DNA of 64,000 nucleotides from Planktothrix sp. FACHB-1365 (GCF_014697575.1 NZ_JACJSC010000007.1:1-64000); one strand, 5' to 3'. Counted from the stretch's first letter, positions 35,634 to 44,990 are shown. Notes: generated from the sequence alone by a model not told the origin. Made by a program: numbers and translations.

Positions 35634-35753
35634 ACAGAACTTAAAAGAGGGTGCTGAGAAAAAAATGTTTATGATCATAGGCGTGGCTTTTTAACCGTGT
35701 TAGCTTCTCAAAAGTCATAACTTTAATCCCCCAATGCCCCTTACCCACTGATT

Positions 35754-36728
35754 GTGACCTTAGAACCCACTCCCCACTTAGTCTTACATACCGAAGGTGG
35801 TAATCACTATTTACCACTGATGGGTAAAAATTACTGGACATTGGGTCGCAGCGAAGACAATACCTTTGTCATTAAAGACCGATGGATTTCTCGAAATCAT
35901 GCGATGTTGCAACGCATGGAAAATGGCGAGTTTTTTTTAATTGATTTAGGAAGCCGAAATGGTTCCTTTGTCAATGGTCGTCGGGTTAGTATTCCCGTCA
36001 CGCTTCATAATGGTGATCATATTGTTTTTGGACAAACGGAGTTAGAATTTTATTGTCCTGATGTCACCCAGGAAACTGACCCTTCGGAACCAGAATCTGA
36101 GGATTTTACCGCTACATTAACCGTGCGTCGCTTAATATCGGTGATGGTCATGGATATTCGAGATTTTACCGTATTAACTCGACAATTAGATGAACGAATT
36201 TTATCAGAAGTGATTGGCCGTTGGTTTCGTCACGCCGGACAAATTATTCGAGCTAATGGAAGTTGGGTTGATAAATATATTGGGGATGCCATTATGGCGG
36301 TTTGGTTTCATGGAACCCAAGGGGTAACGCCCCAAGAAATCCTAAAAATTGCGAAAGCATTAAGTGAATTACACAAAATTACACTAGAATTAAGTCATCT
36401 TTATCCCCTGCCTTTTCCGTTACGAGTGGGGGCTGGAATTAATACCGGATATGCAATGGTGGGAAATACCGGAAGTGGCGGAAGTGCGGACTATACAGCC
36501 TTGGGAGATACCGTTAATGCGGCGTTTCGTTTGGAGTCGGCGACGAAAGAAATTGGCAGTGATATTGCTTTAGGAGAAACGACTTATCAATATCTGGCGC
36601 AAGCTTGTCCTCAACAAAGTTTTAAACAACATACCGTTCATCTTAAAGGTTATGATACCCCGACGATTACTTATGGGGGAACATTTGCCAATTTAGATGA
36701 GGTTTTAGGACTCAAATCAGGAGGATAA
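35754..36728 (+). CDS. FHA domain-adenylate/guanylate cyclase
   Basis: 324 residues from GTG 35754. Residues about 20-100 form an FHA phosphothreonine-binding domain (WTLGRSEDNTFVIKDRWISR split as LGRSEDNTFVI and SRNHA, then LGSRNGSFVNG). Residues about 125-310 are a class III nucleotide cyclase: VMDIRDFTVLTRQL with the first metal Asp, DKYIGDAIMAVW with the second, and YTALGDTVNAAFRLE with the transition-state Asn and Arg. Lys in VDKYIG supports ATP as substrate. It should make cAMP in response to a Ser/Thr kinase signal, an arrangement known in cyanobacteria. Confidence 0.9.
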   Translation: MTLEPTPHLVLHTEGGNHYLPLMGKNYWTLGRSEDNTFVIKDRWISRNHAMLQRMENGEFFLIDLGSRNGSFVNGRRVSIPVTLHNGDHIVFGQTELEFYCPDVTQETDPSEPESEDFTATLTVRRLISVMVMDIRDFTVLTRQLDERILSEVIGRWFRHAGQIIRANGSWVDKYIGDAIMAVWFHGTQGVTPQEILKIAKALSELHKITLELSHLYPLPFPLRVGAGINTGYAMVGNTGSGGSADYTALGDTVNAAFRLESATKEIGSDIALGETTYQYLAQACPQQSFKQHTVHLKGYDTPTITYGGTFANLDEVLGLKSGG

Positions 36729-36730
36729 AT

Positions 36731-37414
36731 TTATTCTCCAAAACGATATCCTTTACCATAAACGGTATGAATTAAAGGTGTTTCTCCCGTAATTTCAATT
36801 TTTCGTCTTAATAAACGAATTTGCGCTGCTAAAACATTACTGCTGGGTTGTTCACCTTCTCCCCAGAGATGTTGATGGATTTGATGATGGGTTAATAACT
36901 GTCCTGGATAACGCATCAAATAAGCTAACAGTTGGCTTTCTTTTTCCGATAAATCAATGATGCGTCCTCCCCGATAGGCGAGTTGATTTTCGGGGTCTAA
37001 TTCTAAATCTGCTACTTGCAAACGGTTAGAATTTGTAACGGGGGATTCAGTAGCTGGATAGCGACGTAATAAAGCCCGAACTCTCGCTAATAATTCTCGC
37101 AGTTCAAAGGGTTTCATTAAATAGTCATCCGCCCCAGCATCTAACCCTTGAACTCGATCATCGAGGGTATCTTTTGCAGTTAAAAATAAAATCGGGGTTC
37201 GATTTGATTGCGATCGCAATTCTTGACAAATTTCTAACCCGGATTTTTGGGGTAACATCCAATCTAAAATTAACAAATCATACGGCTTTTGACGAGCCAA
37301 CTCACAACCCAAATGCCCATCTATTGCAATATCAACCGTATATCCTTCGCGGCTTAACACCCGACTCAAAGGTTCCGTTAATTCAACTTCATCATCAACT
37401 AATAAAATTCGCAT
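36731..37414 (-). CDS. OmpR-family response regulator (RppA/NrsR-like)
   Basis: 227 residues: REC domain with acidic pocket DDE (7-9), phospho-acceptor Asp51 in LLILDWMLP and Lys in VKPF-like LMKPFELRELL, then a winged-helix DNA-binding domain (LSEKESQLLAYLMRYPGQLL, GKGYRFGE). The REC half is very like RppA/NrsR of Synechocystis, which answer to redox or nickel. No histidine kinase is next to it. Its gene is preceded directly by two arrays of heptamer repeats, so its promoter lies within or beyond them. Confidence 0.9.
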   Translation of the reverse strand: MRILLVDDEVELTEPLSRVLSREGYTVDIAIDGHLGCELARQKPYDLLILDWMLPQKSGLEICQELRSQSNRTPILFLTAKDTLDDRVQGLDAGADDYLMKPFELRELLARVRALLRRYPATESPVTNSNRLQVADLELDPENQLAYRGGRIIDLSEKESQLLAYLMRYPGQLLTHHQIHQHLWGEGEQPSSNVLAAQIRLLRRKIEITGETPLIHTVYGKGYRFGE

Positions 37415-37422
37415 CAGTCATA

Positions 37423-37478
37423 GGGAACAGGGAACAGGGAACAGGGAACAGGGAACAGGGAACAGGGAACAGGGAACA
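37423..37478. repeat. Eight perfect GGGAACA heptamers
   Basis: Eight uninterrupted copies of GGGAACA begin nine bases upstream of the response-regulator ATG on its 5' side. The array lies in the leader or promoter. The same unit occurs inverted at 51389 and 27898, and again at 57869. Confidence 0.93.
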
Positions 37479-37481
37479 GGG

Positions 37482-37523
37482 AATTACGAATTACGAATTA
37501 CGAATTACGAATTACGAATTACG
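37482..37523. repeat. Six perfect AATTACG heptamers
   Basis: Six copies of AATTACG start three bases after the GGGAACA array. Two unrelated seven-base units thus stand back to back, both perfect, which suggests recent expansion. Confidence 0.93.
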
Positions 37524-37578
37524 AATGGGGAAGAGCTTTATTAAAAACTAACAAAGCTAACAGATAAAACTCAACCAT

Positions 37579-37611
37579 TAACTGATAACTGATAACTGAT
37601 AACTGATAACT
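37579..37611. repeat. Heptamer tandem repeat (ACTGATA type)
   Basis: Four copies of ACTGATA lie just before the end of the GST gene. Third heptamer family within 200 bases. Confidence 0.85.
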
Positions 37612-37612
37612 G

Positions 37613-38254
37613 TTAAAAATACATCATTTCAGGTTCTAAACAAGCCGCATCAATCCATTGCTGCATAGCAGGAAGCGACCAAATGGTTTTAACATAGTCC
37701 TGTTCAATGAATCCTAACTTGACATCATAGGTAATAAATCGAGAAACAACGGGGGCAAATATGGCATCAGCAATGGTAAATTTTCCGAATAAAAATTCAC
37801 CACCAGACCCATACTGTTGACGACATTCTCGCCAAATTGCGGTAATTCGATCAATATCCGCTTGTACCCCAGGTTTCATTCCTTCTCTGGGGTAACGAGT
37901 GCGACAATTCATCGGCATTTGTTGCCGTAAATTAATAAATCCGGCGTGCATTTCATGACTCACAGAACGAGCAAAAGCCCTAGCTTCTCGGTCTTGCGGC
38001 CATAAATCTCGAATAAAATTTTCAGCAATATATTCACAAATCGCTAAGGATTCCCACACCGTTAAATCTCCATCTAATAGTACCGGAACTTTCCCCGATG
38101 GAGAATAGCGCCTGATTTCTTTGTGGGTGTTGGGAGTATCCAAATCAATCATAATTTCAGCAAAATCAAGTCCTACTTGTTTTAAAAGTAACCAAGGACG
38201 CAACGACCAAGACGAATAATTTTTATTGCCGATCACCAGAGTTAACTGTCCCAT
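37613..38254 (-). CDS. Glutathione S-transferase family protein
   Basis: 213 residues with the GST thioredoxin-like N-domain (LTLVIGNKNYSSWSLRPWLL; VPVLLDGDLTVWESLAICEYIAE, split as VPVLLDGDL and ESLAICEYI) and an all-helical C-domain (FLFGKFTIADAIFAPVV). The SSWSLRPW turn with Ser at the active site is like the zeta/YfcF-type bacterial GSTs. The substrate is unknown. Divergent from hisG. Confidence 0.88.
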   Translation of the reverse strand: MGQLTLVIGNKNYSSWSLRPWLLLKQVGLDFAEIMIDLDTPNTHKEIRRYSPSGKVPVLLDGDLTVWESLAICEYIAENFIRDLWPQDREARAFARSVSHEMHAGFINLRQQMPMNCRTRYPREGMKPGVQADIDRITAIWRECRQQYGSGGEFLFGKFTIADAIFAPVVSRFITYDVKLGFIEQDYVKTIWSLPAMQQWIDAACLEPEMMYF

Positions 38255-38359
38255 AATCTGGTAAATAAAAGTTGGGGTAATTATTGCAGTTTCATCAGAT
38301 AGCGATTCGCTGCTGTGTCACTGTGTCTATAAATCCTAAATCCCTCATTTCTCATCTTT

Positions 38360-39004
38360 ATGATCACCGTAGCACTGCCTAAAGGCGCTTTATTAATAGA
38401 CAGTATCCGGCTTCTGCAAGCCGTTGGACTTGATTTTAGTGGTTTTTTAGATCCGAGCAATCGACAACTTCAAATTCATGATTCCACCCAAACCGCTAAA
38501 GGTTTGTTAGTGCGGGCACAAGATGTCCCTGTTTATGTGGAATATGGCCAAGCACAGTTAGGGATTGTGGGTTATGATGTCCTGCGGGAGAAAAAGCCTC
38601 AAGTCGCTTCTCTGGTTGATCTCAAATTTGGCAAATGCCGGATGTCGGTGGCTGTTAAACAATCAAGTCCCTATCAGCGTCCAGTAGAATTGCCACCCCA
38701 TAGTCGGGTTGCGTCTAAATTTGTCCACTGTGCCAGCGAGTATTTTGAGAGTTTAGATTTACCAGTTGAAATTATACCGCTATATGGTTCCGTTGAATTA
38801 GGGCCCATCACAGGAATGTCTGAAGCAATTGTTGATTTAGTTTCTACAGGTAAAACTTTACAACAAAATGGATTAACAGAAATAGAGGTTTTATTTGAAA
38901 GTACAGCTTACTTAATTGCTCATCCATTAAGTTATCGTTTAAATACAGGCGGACTGAAGGATTTAATTAGTCAAATTCGAGAAGAATTAACGGTTAAATT
39001 GTAA
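38360..39004 (+). CDS. hisG: ATP phosphoribosyltransferase HisG (short form)
   Basis: First enzyme of histidine synthesis, joining ATP and PRPP. The 214-residue length is the short form, which needs HisZ as regulatory subunit; none is in the window. Conserved parts are [16 protein letters not shown] at the start, [10 protein letters not shown] and [19 protein letters not shown], the PRPP-loop region. ATG 38360 has no strong ribosome site. Confidence 0.95.
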   Translation: MITVALPKGALLIDSIRLLQAVGLDFSGFLDPSNRQLQIHDSTQTAKGLLVRAQDVPVYVEYGQAQLGIVGYDVLREKKPQVASLVDLKFGKCRMSVAVKQSSPYQRPVELPPHSRVASKFVHCASEYFESLDLPVEIIPLYGSVELGPITGMSEAIVDLVSTGKTLQQNGLTEIEVLFESTAYLIAHPLSYRLNTGGLKDLISQIREELTVKL

Positions 39005-39020
39005 ACCTGAACTTGATGAG

Positions 39021-40769
39021 TTAACATTCCAAAGGAGATAAAGGTTTAGTCGGGATTTCTGCGACATTAGCCTTGACAAGTTGCTCAAAAATCCGAGGTT
39101 CTACCGGGCGACTAAACCAATATCCTTGTAAACAATCACATTCATGATCTCGGAGAAATTGTTGTTCGGCTTCCGTTTCTACCCCTTCAGCAACCACTCT
39201 CATATTTAAACTATGAGCCATGACAATTGTTGCTTTCACAATTGCTGCATTTTTAATATGGCGGTTCACATCTTGGACAAAACAGCGATCTAATTTCAGG
39301 GTGTCAAACGGGAATTTTTGTAAATAACTTAAAGAGGAATATCCTGTTCCAAAATCATCTAAAGAAAGTCCGATTCCTAAATTCTTCAGTTCATGGAGAA
39401 TGGCAACGGAACGTTCAGGATTTTTAACTAAAACACTTTCAGTTAATTCCAATTCTAAATATTTGGGATCTAAACCCGTTTGTTTTAAGACTTGCATCAC
39501 ATACCGTCCTAAGTTGCGCTGATGAAATTTAACCCCCGAAACATTGACAGCAACAGAGAGTTCAAATCCTTGATTTTGCCATTGTTTCACTTGTTGACAA
39601 ACTTGACGAATCATCCATTCATCAATTTCCACAATTAAATCATTTTCTTCAGCAATACTTAAACATTCCAGTGGCGGAACAAGCCCTCGTTGCGGATGTT
39701 GCCACCTAAATAAAGCTTCAGCCCCAATAATTTTTCCGGTTTTCAAGTCGAGTTGAGGTTGATAATGAATAATAAATTCTTCGTTGTCTAACGCATGATG
39801 GAGATCAATTTCTAAGCGAAACCGATCTTGAATTTTTGTCCAAATTTCATTAGTATATAGAAAATAAGAATGAGTTCCCTGCTGTTGAGCTTGACGCAAG
39901 GCAATATTGGCTTTAATCAGTAAGTTATCAAAATTATCATCATGTTGGGGATATAAAGAAACCCCTAAACAGCATCCTAATAATAATTTATAGTCGGAAA
40001 TTTTGATGGGTTTTGATAAACAGTTTAAAAGTTTTAAAGCAATTTCTTCGATTTCTTCAGAGTGGGAAATGGGCGGTAAAATTAAGGCGATTTTTTCCTC
40101 TTTAAATTTAACAACAAATCCGGCTCTTTTGAGTTCTTCATGAATCCGATTAATCACCGCCTGAACTAGAATATCTCCATAATCTGCTCCTAAATAATCT
40201 TGAAACCGTTCTAGGCGATCTAAACTTAAAATAAATACCGGAACTGACAAATCGGGTGAGTCAATTTGTTTAATAATTTGTTTGAATTTACTTTGTAAAC
40301 TTAACTGAGCCGTTAAATTAATCTGAGATTCATCTTCCCGATTCGCGGTTAATTGAATTAACCCTTGAGACTCAGATAATGACAGGGGGAGATTAACTCG
40401 TTCCTGCTTATTAAACTGCGCTTGAATGGCGGCTAATAGTTCGGATTTACTATAAGGTTTGGTGAGATAGTCATCAGCCCCCAATTCCATCACCCGTCGT
40501 AAATTGCTGCGTTCATGTTGGCCGGTTAAACAAATGAAGGGAATGGAAAGGGTGTCCGGGTTACTGCGTAAGTATTCTAGCACGCCATAGCCATCCATTT
40601 CAGGCATGATTAAATCACATAAAACTAAATCAGGTTGTTGGCTGTGTAGAAGTTGTAAACCCACTTGTCCATTATCGGCTTCGAGGAGTTGAAATCCTTC
40701 CGCATGGAGAATTTTTAGTAAACTCCGACGGAGCAGAACATCGTCTTCAATGACTAGAATTTTTTTCAT
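39021..40769 (-). CDS. REC-GGDEF(degenerate)-EAL response regulator
   Basis: 582 residues. REC at 1-125 (ILVIEDDVLLRRSLLKIL; phospho Asp in PDLVLCDLIMPEMDG; KPYSKSELL). A GGDEF-like domain follows, where the signature position reads FKEEKIALILPP, so synthase activity is unlikely. The EAL domain (IGAEALFRWQHPQRG, ELELTESVLV, DDFGTGYSSLSYL, EGVETEAEQQ) keeps its catalytic residues, so it should hydrolyse cyclic di-GMP under control of a phosphorylated REC. No partner kinase is adjacent; it is monocistronic. Confidence 0.93.
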   Translation of the reverse strand: MKKILVIEDDVLLRRSLLKILHAEGFQLLEADNGQVGLQLLHSQQPDLVLCDLIMPEMDGYGVLEYLRSNPDTLSIPFICLTGQHERSNLRRVMELGADDYLTKPYSKSELLAAIQAQFNKQERVNLPLSLSESQGLIQLTANREDESQINLTAQLSLQSKFKQIIKQIDSPDLSVPVFILSLDRLERFQDYLGADYGDILVQAVINRIHEELKRAGFVVKFKEEKIALILPPISHSEEIEEIALKLLNCLSKPIKISDYKLLLGCCLGVSLYPQHDDNFDNLLIKANIALRQAQQQGTHSYFLYTNEIWTKIQDRFRLEIDLHHALDNEEFIIHYQPQLDLKTGKIIGAEALFRWQHPQRGLVPPLECLSIAEENDLIVEIDEWMIRQVCQQVKQWQNQGFELSVAVNVSGVKFHQRNLGRYVMQVLKQTGLDPKYLELELTESVLVKNPERSVAILHELKNLGIGLSLDDFGTGYSSLSYLQKFPFDTLKLDRCFVQDVNRHIKNAAIVKATIVMAHSLNMRVVAEGVETEAEQQFLRDHECDCLQGYWFSRPVEPRIFEQLVKANVAEIPTKPLSPLEC

Positions 40770-41321
40770 GGCTGTTACTTAACTTCAAATCGGATTTAGA
40801 GTTCCTATAGACTATAAATCTTTTGGTTATTGATTGTCTCTGATTTCAATAGGGAGGGTTTCGTGAAAAAAGATAAAAGATATTATATGACTTAAGATAT
40901 ATCATTCATGATTCAACCGTCGTGATAGAAAAAAAATAATCTTGTGAGATGTTACACAAAAAAATGTGATCTACATCGCTAAAACACGAGAATAACCTTC
41001 AAAATCCCCGTACTTATACGGTTGTAAGGCTCCAGACAAGACTGTGATTTGTAACCCAATGACTATTGGATAGCCATCATCAGTAACACCTTAAGCTAAC
41101 CGAACTGAACCAAACATTTGATAGAAAATCGGTGATCCCAAATCTGTTTTCTTATAGACTATTGATTGTAATCTCCTAAAATGCTTATAGATTCCTACAA
41201 GGGCGGGAATGACATCCGACTTGATCAGTGGCTTTTCAGAATGGGATTTGGGATCAGAAGATTGAGCGATCAGAACTTGAGATCAAAAAACGACAATCAG
41301 AAATATTCTCTGCTCTCCAAT
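40770..41321. other. Intergenic region upstream of the REC-EAL gene
   Basis: 552 bases between the 5' end of the REC-EAL gene and the 3' end of the ArsM-like gene. CTATAGACTAT-like sequences recur at about 40805 and 41155. A small CCGTACTTATACGG hairpin is near 41009. The plus frame at 41181-41453 overlaps the ArsM-like gene and I take it as a shadow. I see no tRNA, array or riboswitch that I can name. Confidence 0.4.
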
Positions 41322-42494
41322 TTAACAACAACTCGAACTCGCAGGAGAACAACAAGAATTATCAGAATTTGTAATCGTAACGTGATAATTTTTGCCTTTG
41401 GTTTCTTCGGGTTTGCGAATCACATTACGACTACAATCAAATTCTGGGGCTGATTCTAACGGAATCGTTTCATGGGGTAAAATTCCTAAAATATCTTGAC
41501 AATAGGGGCCGTTTATGTTAGTATAAATGTGGTAGGTTTTATCACAAACTGCCATCCGTTCACCCCGATATAAAATATGTCCGTCATCATCCATGACTTG
41601 TTTCCAAGGCCCTTTATAAATCACTGCTTGATTCACATCTAAACAGGGGCCGTCTTTACCTTTAAACGCACAAACCGTTAAAGAACGGAATTCAATGCCA
41701 TCAATCACTTGCCAAGGTTCTTCCTGTCGGGCTAATATTTTAATTCCATAAAATCCGGCTTGTTCAAAGCGTTGTAAAAATTCATTTTCGCGAAACGCTC
41801 CCGCAATACAGCCACTCCACAAATCGGGATCATTTAAAATATCAGGAGTTGGATCTTGATCACAAACAATATCCGAAATAACCGCCCGTCCCCCTCGTTT
41901 TAACACGCGATAAATTTCTTGAAACAGTTGATCTTTATCTTGGGGACGGACTAAGTTTAAAACGCAATTAGAAATCACCACATCAACGCTATTATCTGCA
42001 ATTAAAGGATTTTGTTGACGCAGGCGATCGCATTCTAACTCAAATTCTGTAATTTGTTCTATAGACTGAATAGGATGATTTGTTAACCACTGTTGAACTT
42101 GATCTAAATCTAACGCTAAATCCTGAATTTTTGCTTTAACAAAGCTTGTATTAGCATAGCCTAATTTTTCGGCAACTTCTGCTTGATAGCTGCGAGATAA
42201 CGCTAACATGGTATCATTAAAATCGACCCCAATGACTCGACCCGTCGCCCCAACTTTTTGAGCAATCATATAACAATTTTTTCCCGCCCCCGAACCTAAA
42301 TCTACAACAATTTCTCCGGGGTTAACATAACGAGTCGGATCACCACAACCATAATCTTTTTCAATAATTTCCTGGGGAATAATTTCTAAATATTGATTTT
42401 CTTGATATTCCACAGGACAACACAGAGAAGGCTGTACCGTTGTTGCTCCAGCTTTATAACGTTCAATCACCGTTTCTTCAATATTGTAATTCAT
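41322..42494 (-). CDS. arsM: ArsM-like SAM methyltransferase
   Basis: 390 residues from ATG 42494 (MNYNIEETVIERY). The upstream codons in frame run through a palindromic repeat and are not conserved. The domain has a SAM motif I (IVVDLGSGAGKNCYMIA), and SNCVLNLV with the Cys of arsenite methyltransferases, plus GCIAGAF. Near the N-terminus SLCCPVEY adds a Cys pair. The last residues, SCCSPASSSCC, are a cysteine-rich tail as in ArsM proteins. It probably methylates arsenite; since the C-terminal 130 residues (ILYRGERMAVCDKTYHIY) belong to an extended subfamily, the substrate is not certain. Confidence 0.82.
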   Translation of the reverse strand: MNYNIEETVIERYKAGATTVQPSLCCPVEYQENQYLEIIPQEIIEKDYGCGDPTRYVNPGEIVVDLGSGAGKNCYMIAQKVGATGRVIGVDFNDTMLALSRSYQAEVAEKLGYANTSFVKAKIQDLALDLDQVQQWLTNHPIQSIEQITEFELECDRLRQQNPLIADNSVDVVISNCVLNLVRPQDKDQLFQEIYRVLKRGGRAVISDIVCDQDPTPDILNDPDLWSGCIAGAFRENEFLQRFEQAGFYGIKILARQEEPWQVIDGIEFRSLTVCAFKGKDGPCLDVNQAVIYKGPWKQVMDDDGHILYRGERMAVCDKTYHIYTNINGPYCQDILGILPHETIPLESAPEFDCSRNVIRKPEETKGKNYHVTITNSDNSCCSPASSSCC

Positions 42495-42547
42495 AAAATC
42501 CGCAATAGGTAACAATAAACTATAACTAAAAACTGACAACTGACAAG

Positions 42548-42612
42548 GTAGAGACGCGCCATGGCACGTCTCTACTGATAACTGGTACAGACGCGCCATG
42601 GCACGTCTCTAC
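42548..42612. repeat. Two direct copies of the GTAGAGACG/CATGG palindrome
   Basis: Copies at 42548-42575 and 42585-42612 have arms GTAGAGACG (second copy GTACAGACG) and CGTCTCTAC around CGCCATGGCA, joined by TGATAACTG. They lie upstream of the ArsM-like gene. A degenerate copy is inside dnaN. Confidence 0.88.
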
Positions 42613-42642
42613 TGATAACTGATAACTGATAACTGATAACTG
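42613..42642. repeat. Heptamer tandem repeat (TGATAAC type)
   Basis: About four TGATAAC units follow the second palindrome directly and end just before the glycosyltransferase stop codon. Same family as at 4866. Confidence 0.85.
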
Positions 42643-42644
42643 AA

Positions 42645-43607
42645 TTAACCGCCCCAGATTTTTTGAATGACTTCATCGGGAGAGATATCAGACATTTTCC
42701 CTGTAGGAGATTTAATCCCAATCACGCGATCGCTTTTCGGTAATAATTTAGCAGGTTCAGTGGGGCCAAATAATGCAATTGTATAAGTACCCACCGCAAC
42801 AGCCAAGTGCATCGGAGCACTATCGGTACAGAGCATTAAATTCGCCGAAGCGATCATTGCCGCTAATTTGCCAATATCATCCGGTTGGGTGACTTTAACT
42901 TGAGGACAAGATTGGACAATTTCGCGCACTAACGCGACATCTTCTGGCCCCTGGACAATAACAACAGGAAGGTTAGGTTGTCGTTGTTGAATATCTTGAA
43001 TAATTTTTTGCCAACTCGCAACCGGGTAAATTTTATCAATACCTTTTTGTTGCGCTAACTGACTAGACCCCCCATGAATCAAAATATAACCACTTTCAGT
43101 AACCCCCAGACGTTTTTGTTCAGCATCTCCCCAGTCAATATCTAGTTTAGGAACATTAATGGATAATCCAGAGAAGGGGGTGGTAATTTGTAACCCTTTG
43201 AGCAGGTCATAATACATCTCGGCGGCGTATTGTTCGGGTTTCAGGGGGACGGGGTTGCTAATAAACATCCCTTCACCGCCACCCGCGTATCCAACGCGAA
43301 TGGGGATACCCGTTAACCATAATAACAATCCCACCGTCCAACTTTGACCCAAGGATAAGACCACTTCATACTCTCGGTCACGGACAATACCCAGAAAATT
43401 TCCCCAGTCGGCTAAACTGTTACGTTCCTTGAAATCATAGGTTAAAACTTCCGAAACCGACTTACAAACTCGATAAGCTCCCTTGGCCCTGGGTTCTACC
43501 ATAACAGAAATTTGGGCTTCAGGATAAGCTTGCTTAAGGCCATCAAGCGTCGGAAAAAACAAGATTTGATCGCCTATTCCACCTGGGACAAGGGCTAGTA
43601 TTCTCAT
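42645..43607 (-). CDS. Glycosyltransferase family 9 (heptosyltransferase-like)
   Basis: 320 residues of the GT9 type that transfers heptose or a related sugar to lipopolysaccharide inner core. The start MRILALVPGGIGDQILFFPTL has the GxxGD turn for the acceptor domain; near the C-terminus the donor site ANLMLCTDSAPMHLAVAVG and ALFGPTEPAKLL are seen. The end carries a short extension (SPTGKMSDISPDEV) close to the usual length. In cyanobacteria it may build O-antigen or lipid A core, or another glycan. Divergent from ispD. Confidence 0.88.
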   Translation of the reverse strand: MRILALVPGGIGDQILFFPTLDGLKQAYPEAQISVMVEPRAKGAYRVCKSVSEVLTYDFKERNSLADWGNFLGIVRDREYEVVLSLGQSWTVGLLLWLTGIPIRVGYAGGGEGMFISNPVPLKPEQYAAEMYYDLLKGLQITTPFSGLSINVPKLDIDWGDAEQKRLGVTESGYILIHGGSSQLAQQKGIDKIYPVASWQKIIQDIQQRQPNLPVVIVQGPEDVALVREIVQSCPQVKVTQPDDIGKLAAMIASANLMLCTDSAPMHLAVAVGTYTIALFGPTEPAKLLPKSDRVIGIKSPTGKMSDISPDEVIQKIWGG

Positions 43608-43686
43608 TAGTAAAGAGTTAATCTACAAGATCAGCTTAATTCTAATATGAACACAGGATTGTCAATCTTACCTCTAAATTTTCACA

Positions 43687-44373
43687 ATGCACTTATTAAT
43701 TCCAGCAGCAGGGATGGGACGACGAATGGGAAGCGATCGCAACAAATTGCTTTTGACGTTATTGGGTAAACCGTTATTGACGTGGACACTCTTATCGGCG
43801 GAAGCAGCAACCTGCATTGACTGGATCGGGATCATGGGTCAACCTGTGGATTTCCCTGAGTTTAAGGATATTTTAGCCACTGTTAACTTAAGTAAACCTG
43901 TGGAGTTAATTCAAGGGGGAGATACCCGTCAAGAGTCGGTTTATAATGGCTTACAAGCTTTACCCAGCGATGCAGAACAGGTCTTAATTCATGATGGGGC
44001 TCGATGTTTAGCCACACCGCAGTTATTTGAACGCTGTACACAAGCATTACAGGAGTATCAGGGGTTAATCGCCGCTATTCCGGTCAAAGACACGATTAAG
44101 GTGGTGGATGAGGATGGATTAATTTTAGATACCCCTGAGCGTAAACAGTTATGGGCGGCACAAACTCCCCAAGGCTTTGATGTGAAACTCTTAAAAGACT
44201 GCCATGAGCAAGGTCGTCAACAGGGTTGGGAAGTGACCGATGATGCGGCATTATTTGAAAAATGTGGGTTATCGGTTCATATTGTGATGGGAGAAGAAAC
44301 CAATTTAAAAGTTACTACTCCTGTTGATTTAAGTGTGGCTGAATTTATTTTAAAATCCCGACACAACCCGTAG
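43687..44373 (+). CDS. ispD: 2-C-methyl-D-erythritol 4-phosphate cytidylyltransferase
   Basis: Third step of the non-mevalonate isoprenoid pathway, which feeds carotenoid and phytol synthesis. The 228-residue protein has the nucleotidyl motif LLIPAAGMGRRMGSDRNK, the VLIHDGARCL motif with the metal Asp, and IPVKDTIK and WAAQTPQGFD. All active-site parts are present and the length is typical. Confidence 0.96.
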   Translation: MHLLIPAAGMGRRMGSDRNKLLLTLLGKPLLTWTLLSAEAATCIDWIGIMGQPVDFPEFKDILATVNLSKPVELIQGGDTRQESVYNGLQALPSDAEQVLIHDGARCLATPQLFERCTQALQEYQGLIAAIPVKDTIKVVDEDGLILDTPERKQLWAAQTPQGFDVKLLKDCHEQGRQQGWEVTDDAALFEKCGLSVHIVMGEETNLKVTTPVDLSVAEFILKSRHNP

Positions 44374-44396
44374 GGGTGGGGTTATCCCTCCCACCC
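44374..44396. terminator. GC-rich hairpin after ispD
   Basis: GGGTGGG at 44374-44380 pairs with CCCACCC at 44390-44396, directly after the ispD stop. There is no T-run, so terminator function is not sure. Confidence 0.45.
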
Positions 44397-44452
44397 ATCA
44401 TCAGTTATCAGCAGACCATCAGGAATACTTAACCATCAACTTTAATTAATCC

Positions 44453-44986
44453 ATGACTAACAAAACAGCACCTAAAAAAACTCGGAAATCAGCCTTAATT
44501 GATGAGTTTATTAGTTTATCAATTGTTAATTTGTATTTAGCCTTATCCTTTAGCGTTTTAATCACGTTGAATTCCCTGGCGTTATTAAAACATGGGATTG
44601 ACGCTTTTAATTATGGGGTGGCGATTGTTGGAGCTTTAATCATCGGAAAAGTGATTGTTTTATCTGAAAAACTGCCCCTGGTAGAACGCTATGGAGATAA
44701 ACCTCTGATTATTTCAGTGGGTTATAAGTCAATTTTATTTACAATTATTGTTTTACTTTTTAATATTGTAGAACATTTTATCATCGGTTTGTTTCAACAC
44801 GAATCTATAGATCAAAATTTAATAGAATTGAAAAATCATTTTTTTCAAATCGATACAATTTATCAAATCTTCTGCTTATTCCTGGTGTTTATTCCTTTTT
44901 TCATCACACGGGAATTAAATGAAATTTTAGGTAAAGGTAAATTATTTGATTTATTTTTTAGAAGCCGAACTTTAAACCTAAATTGA
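44453..44986 (+). CDS. Hypothetical membrane protein
   Basis: 177 residues. A basic start (TNKTAPKKTRKSALID) is followed by four hydrophobic segments (VNLYLALSFSVLITLNSLALL, split here as LYLALSFSVLITL; YGVAIVGALIIGKVIVL; ILFTIIVLLFNIVEHF; IFCLFLVFIPFFI). I know no function for it; the family is met in several bacteria. The C-terminus is basic (LGKGKLFDLFFRSR). A hairpin follows 5 bases after the stop. Confidence 0.68.
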   Translation: MTNKTAPKKTRKSALIDEFISLSIVNLYLALSFSVLITLNSLALLKHGIDAFNYGVAIVGALIIGKVIVLSEKLPLVERYGDKPLIISVGYKSILFTIIVLLFNIVEHFIIGLFQHESIDQNLIELKNHFFQIDTIYQIFCLFLVFIPFFITRELNEILGKGKLFDLFFRSRTLNLN

Positions 44987-44990
44987 AAAA

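Noticed and set aside
37423-37523. CRISPR array
   Set aside because: The repeats are seven-base direct tandems with no spacers. No CRISPR array or cas gene is visible in the window.
37174-37551. A plus-strand frame of 125 codons
   Set aside because: It lies antisense to the response regulator, and its second half only translates the heptamer arrays (NREQGTG repeats).
40770-41180. A riboswitch upstream of the REC-EAL gene, for example for c-di-GMP
   Set aside because: I could not find the conserved bases of any riboswitch class I know; only a small hairpin is present.
41181-41453. A plus-strand frame of 90 codons
   Set aside because: It overlaps the ArsM-like gene on the other strand, is full of Arg/Thr runs from antisense codons, and has no recognisable domain.
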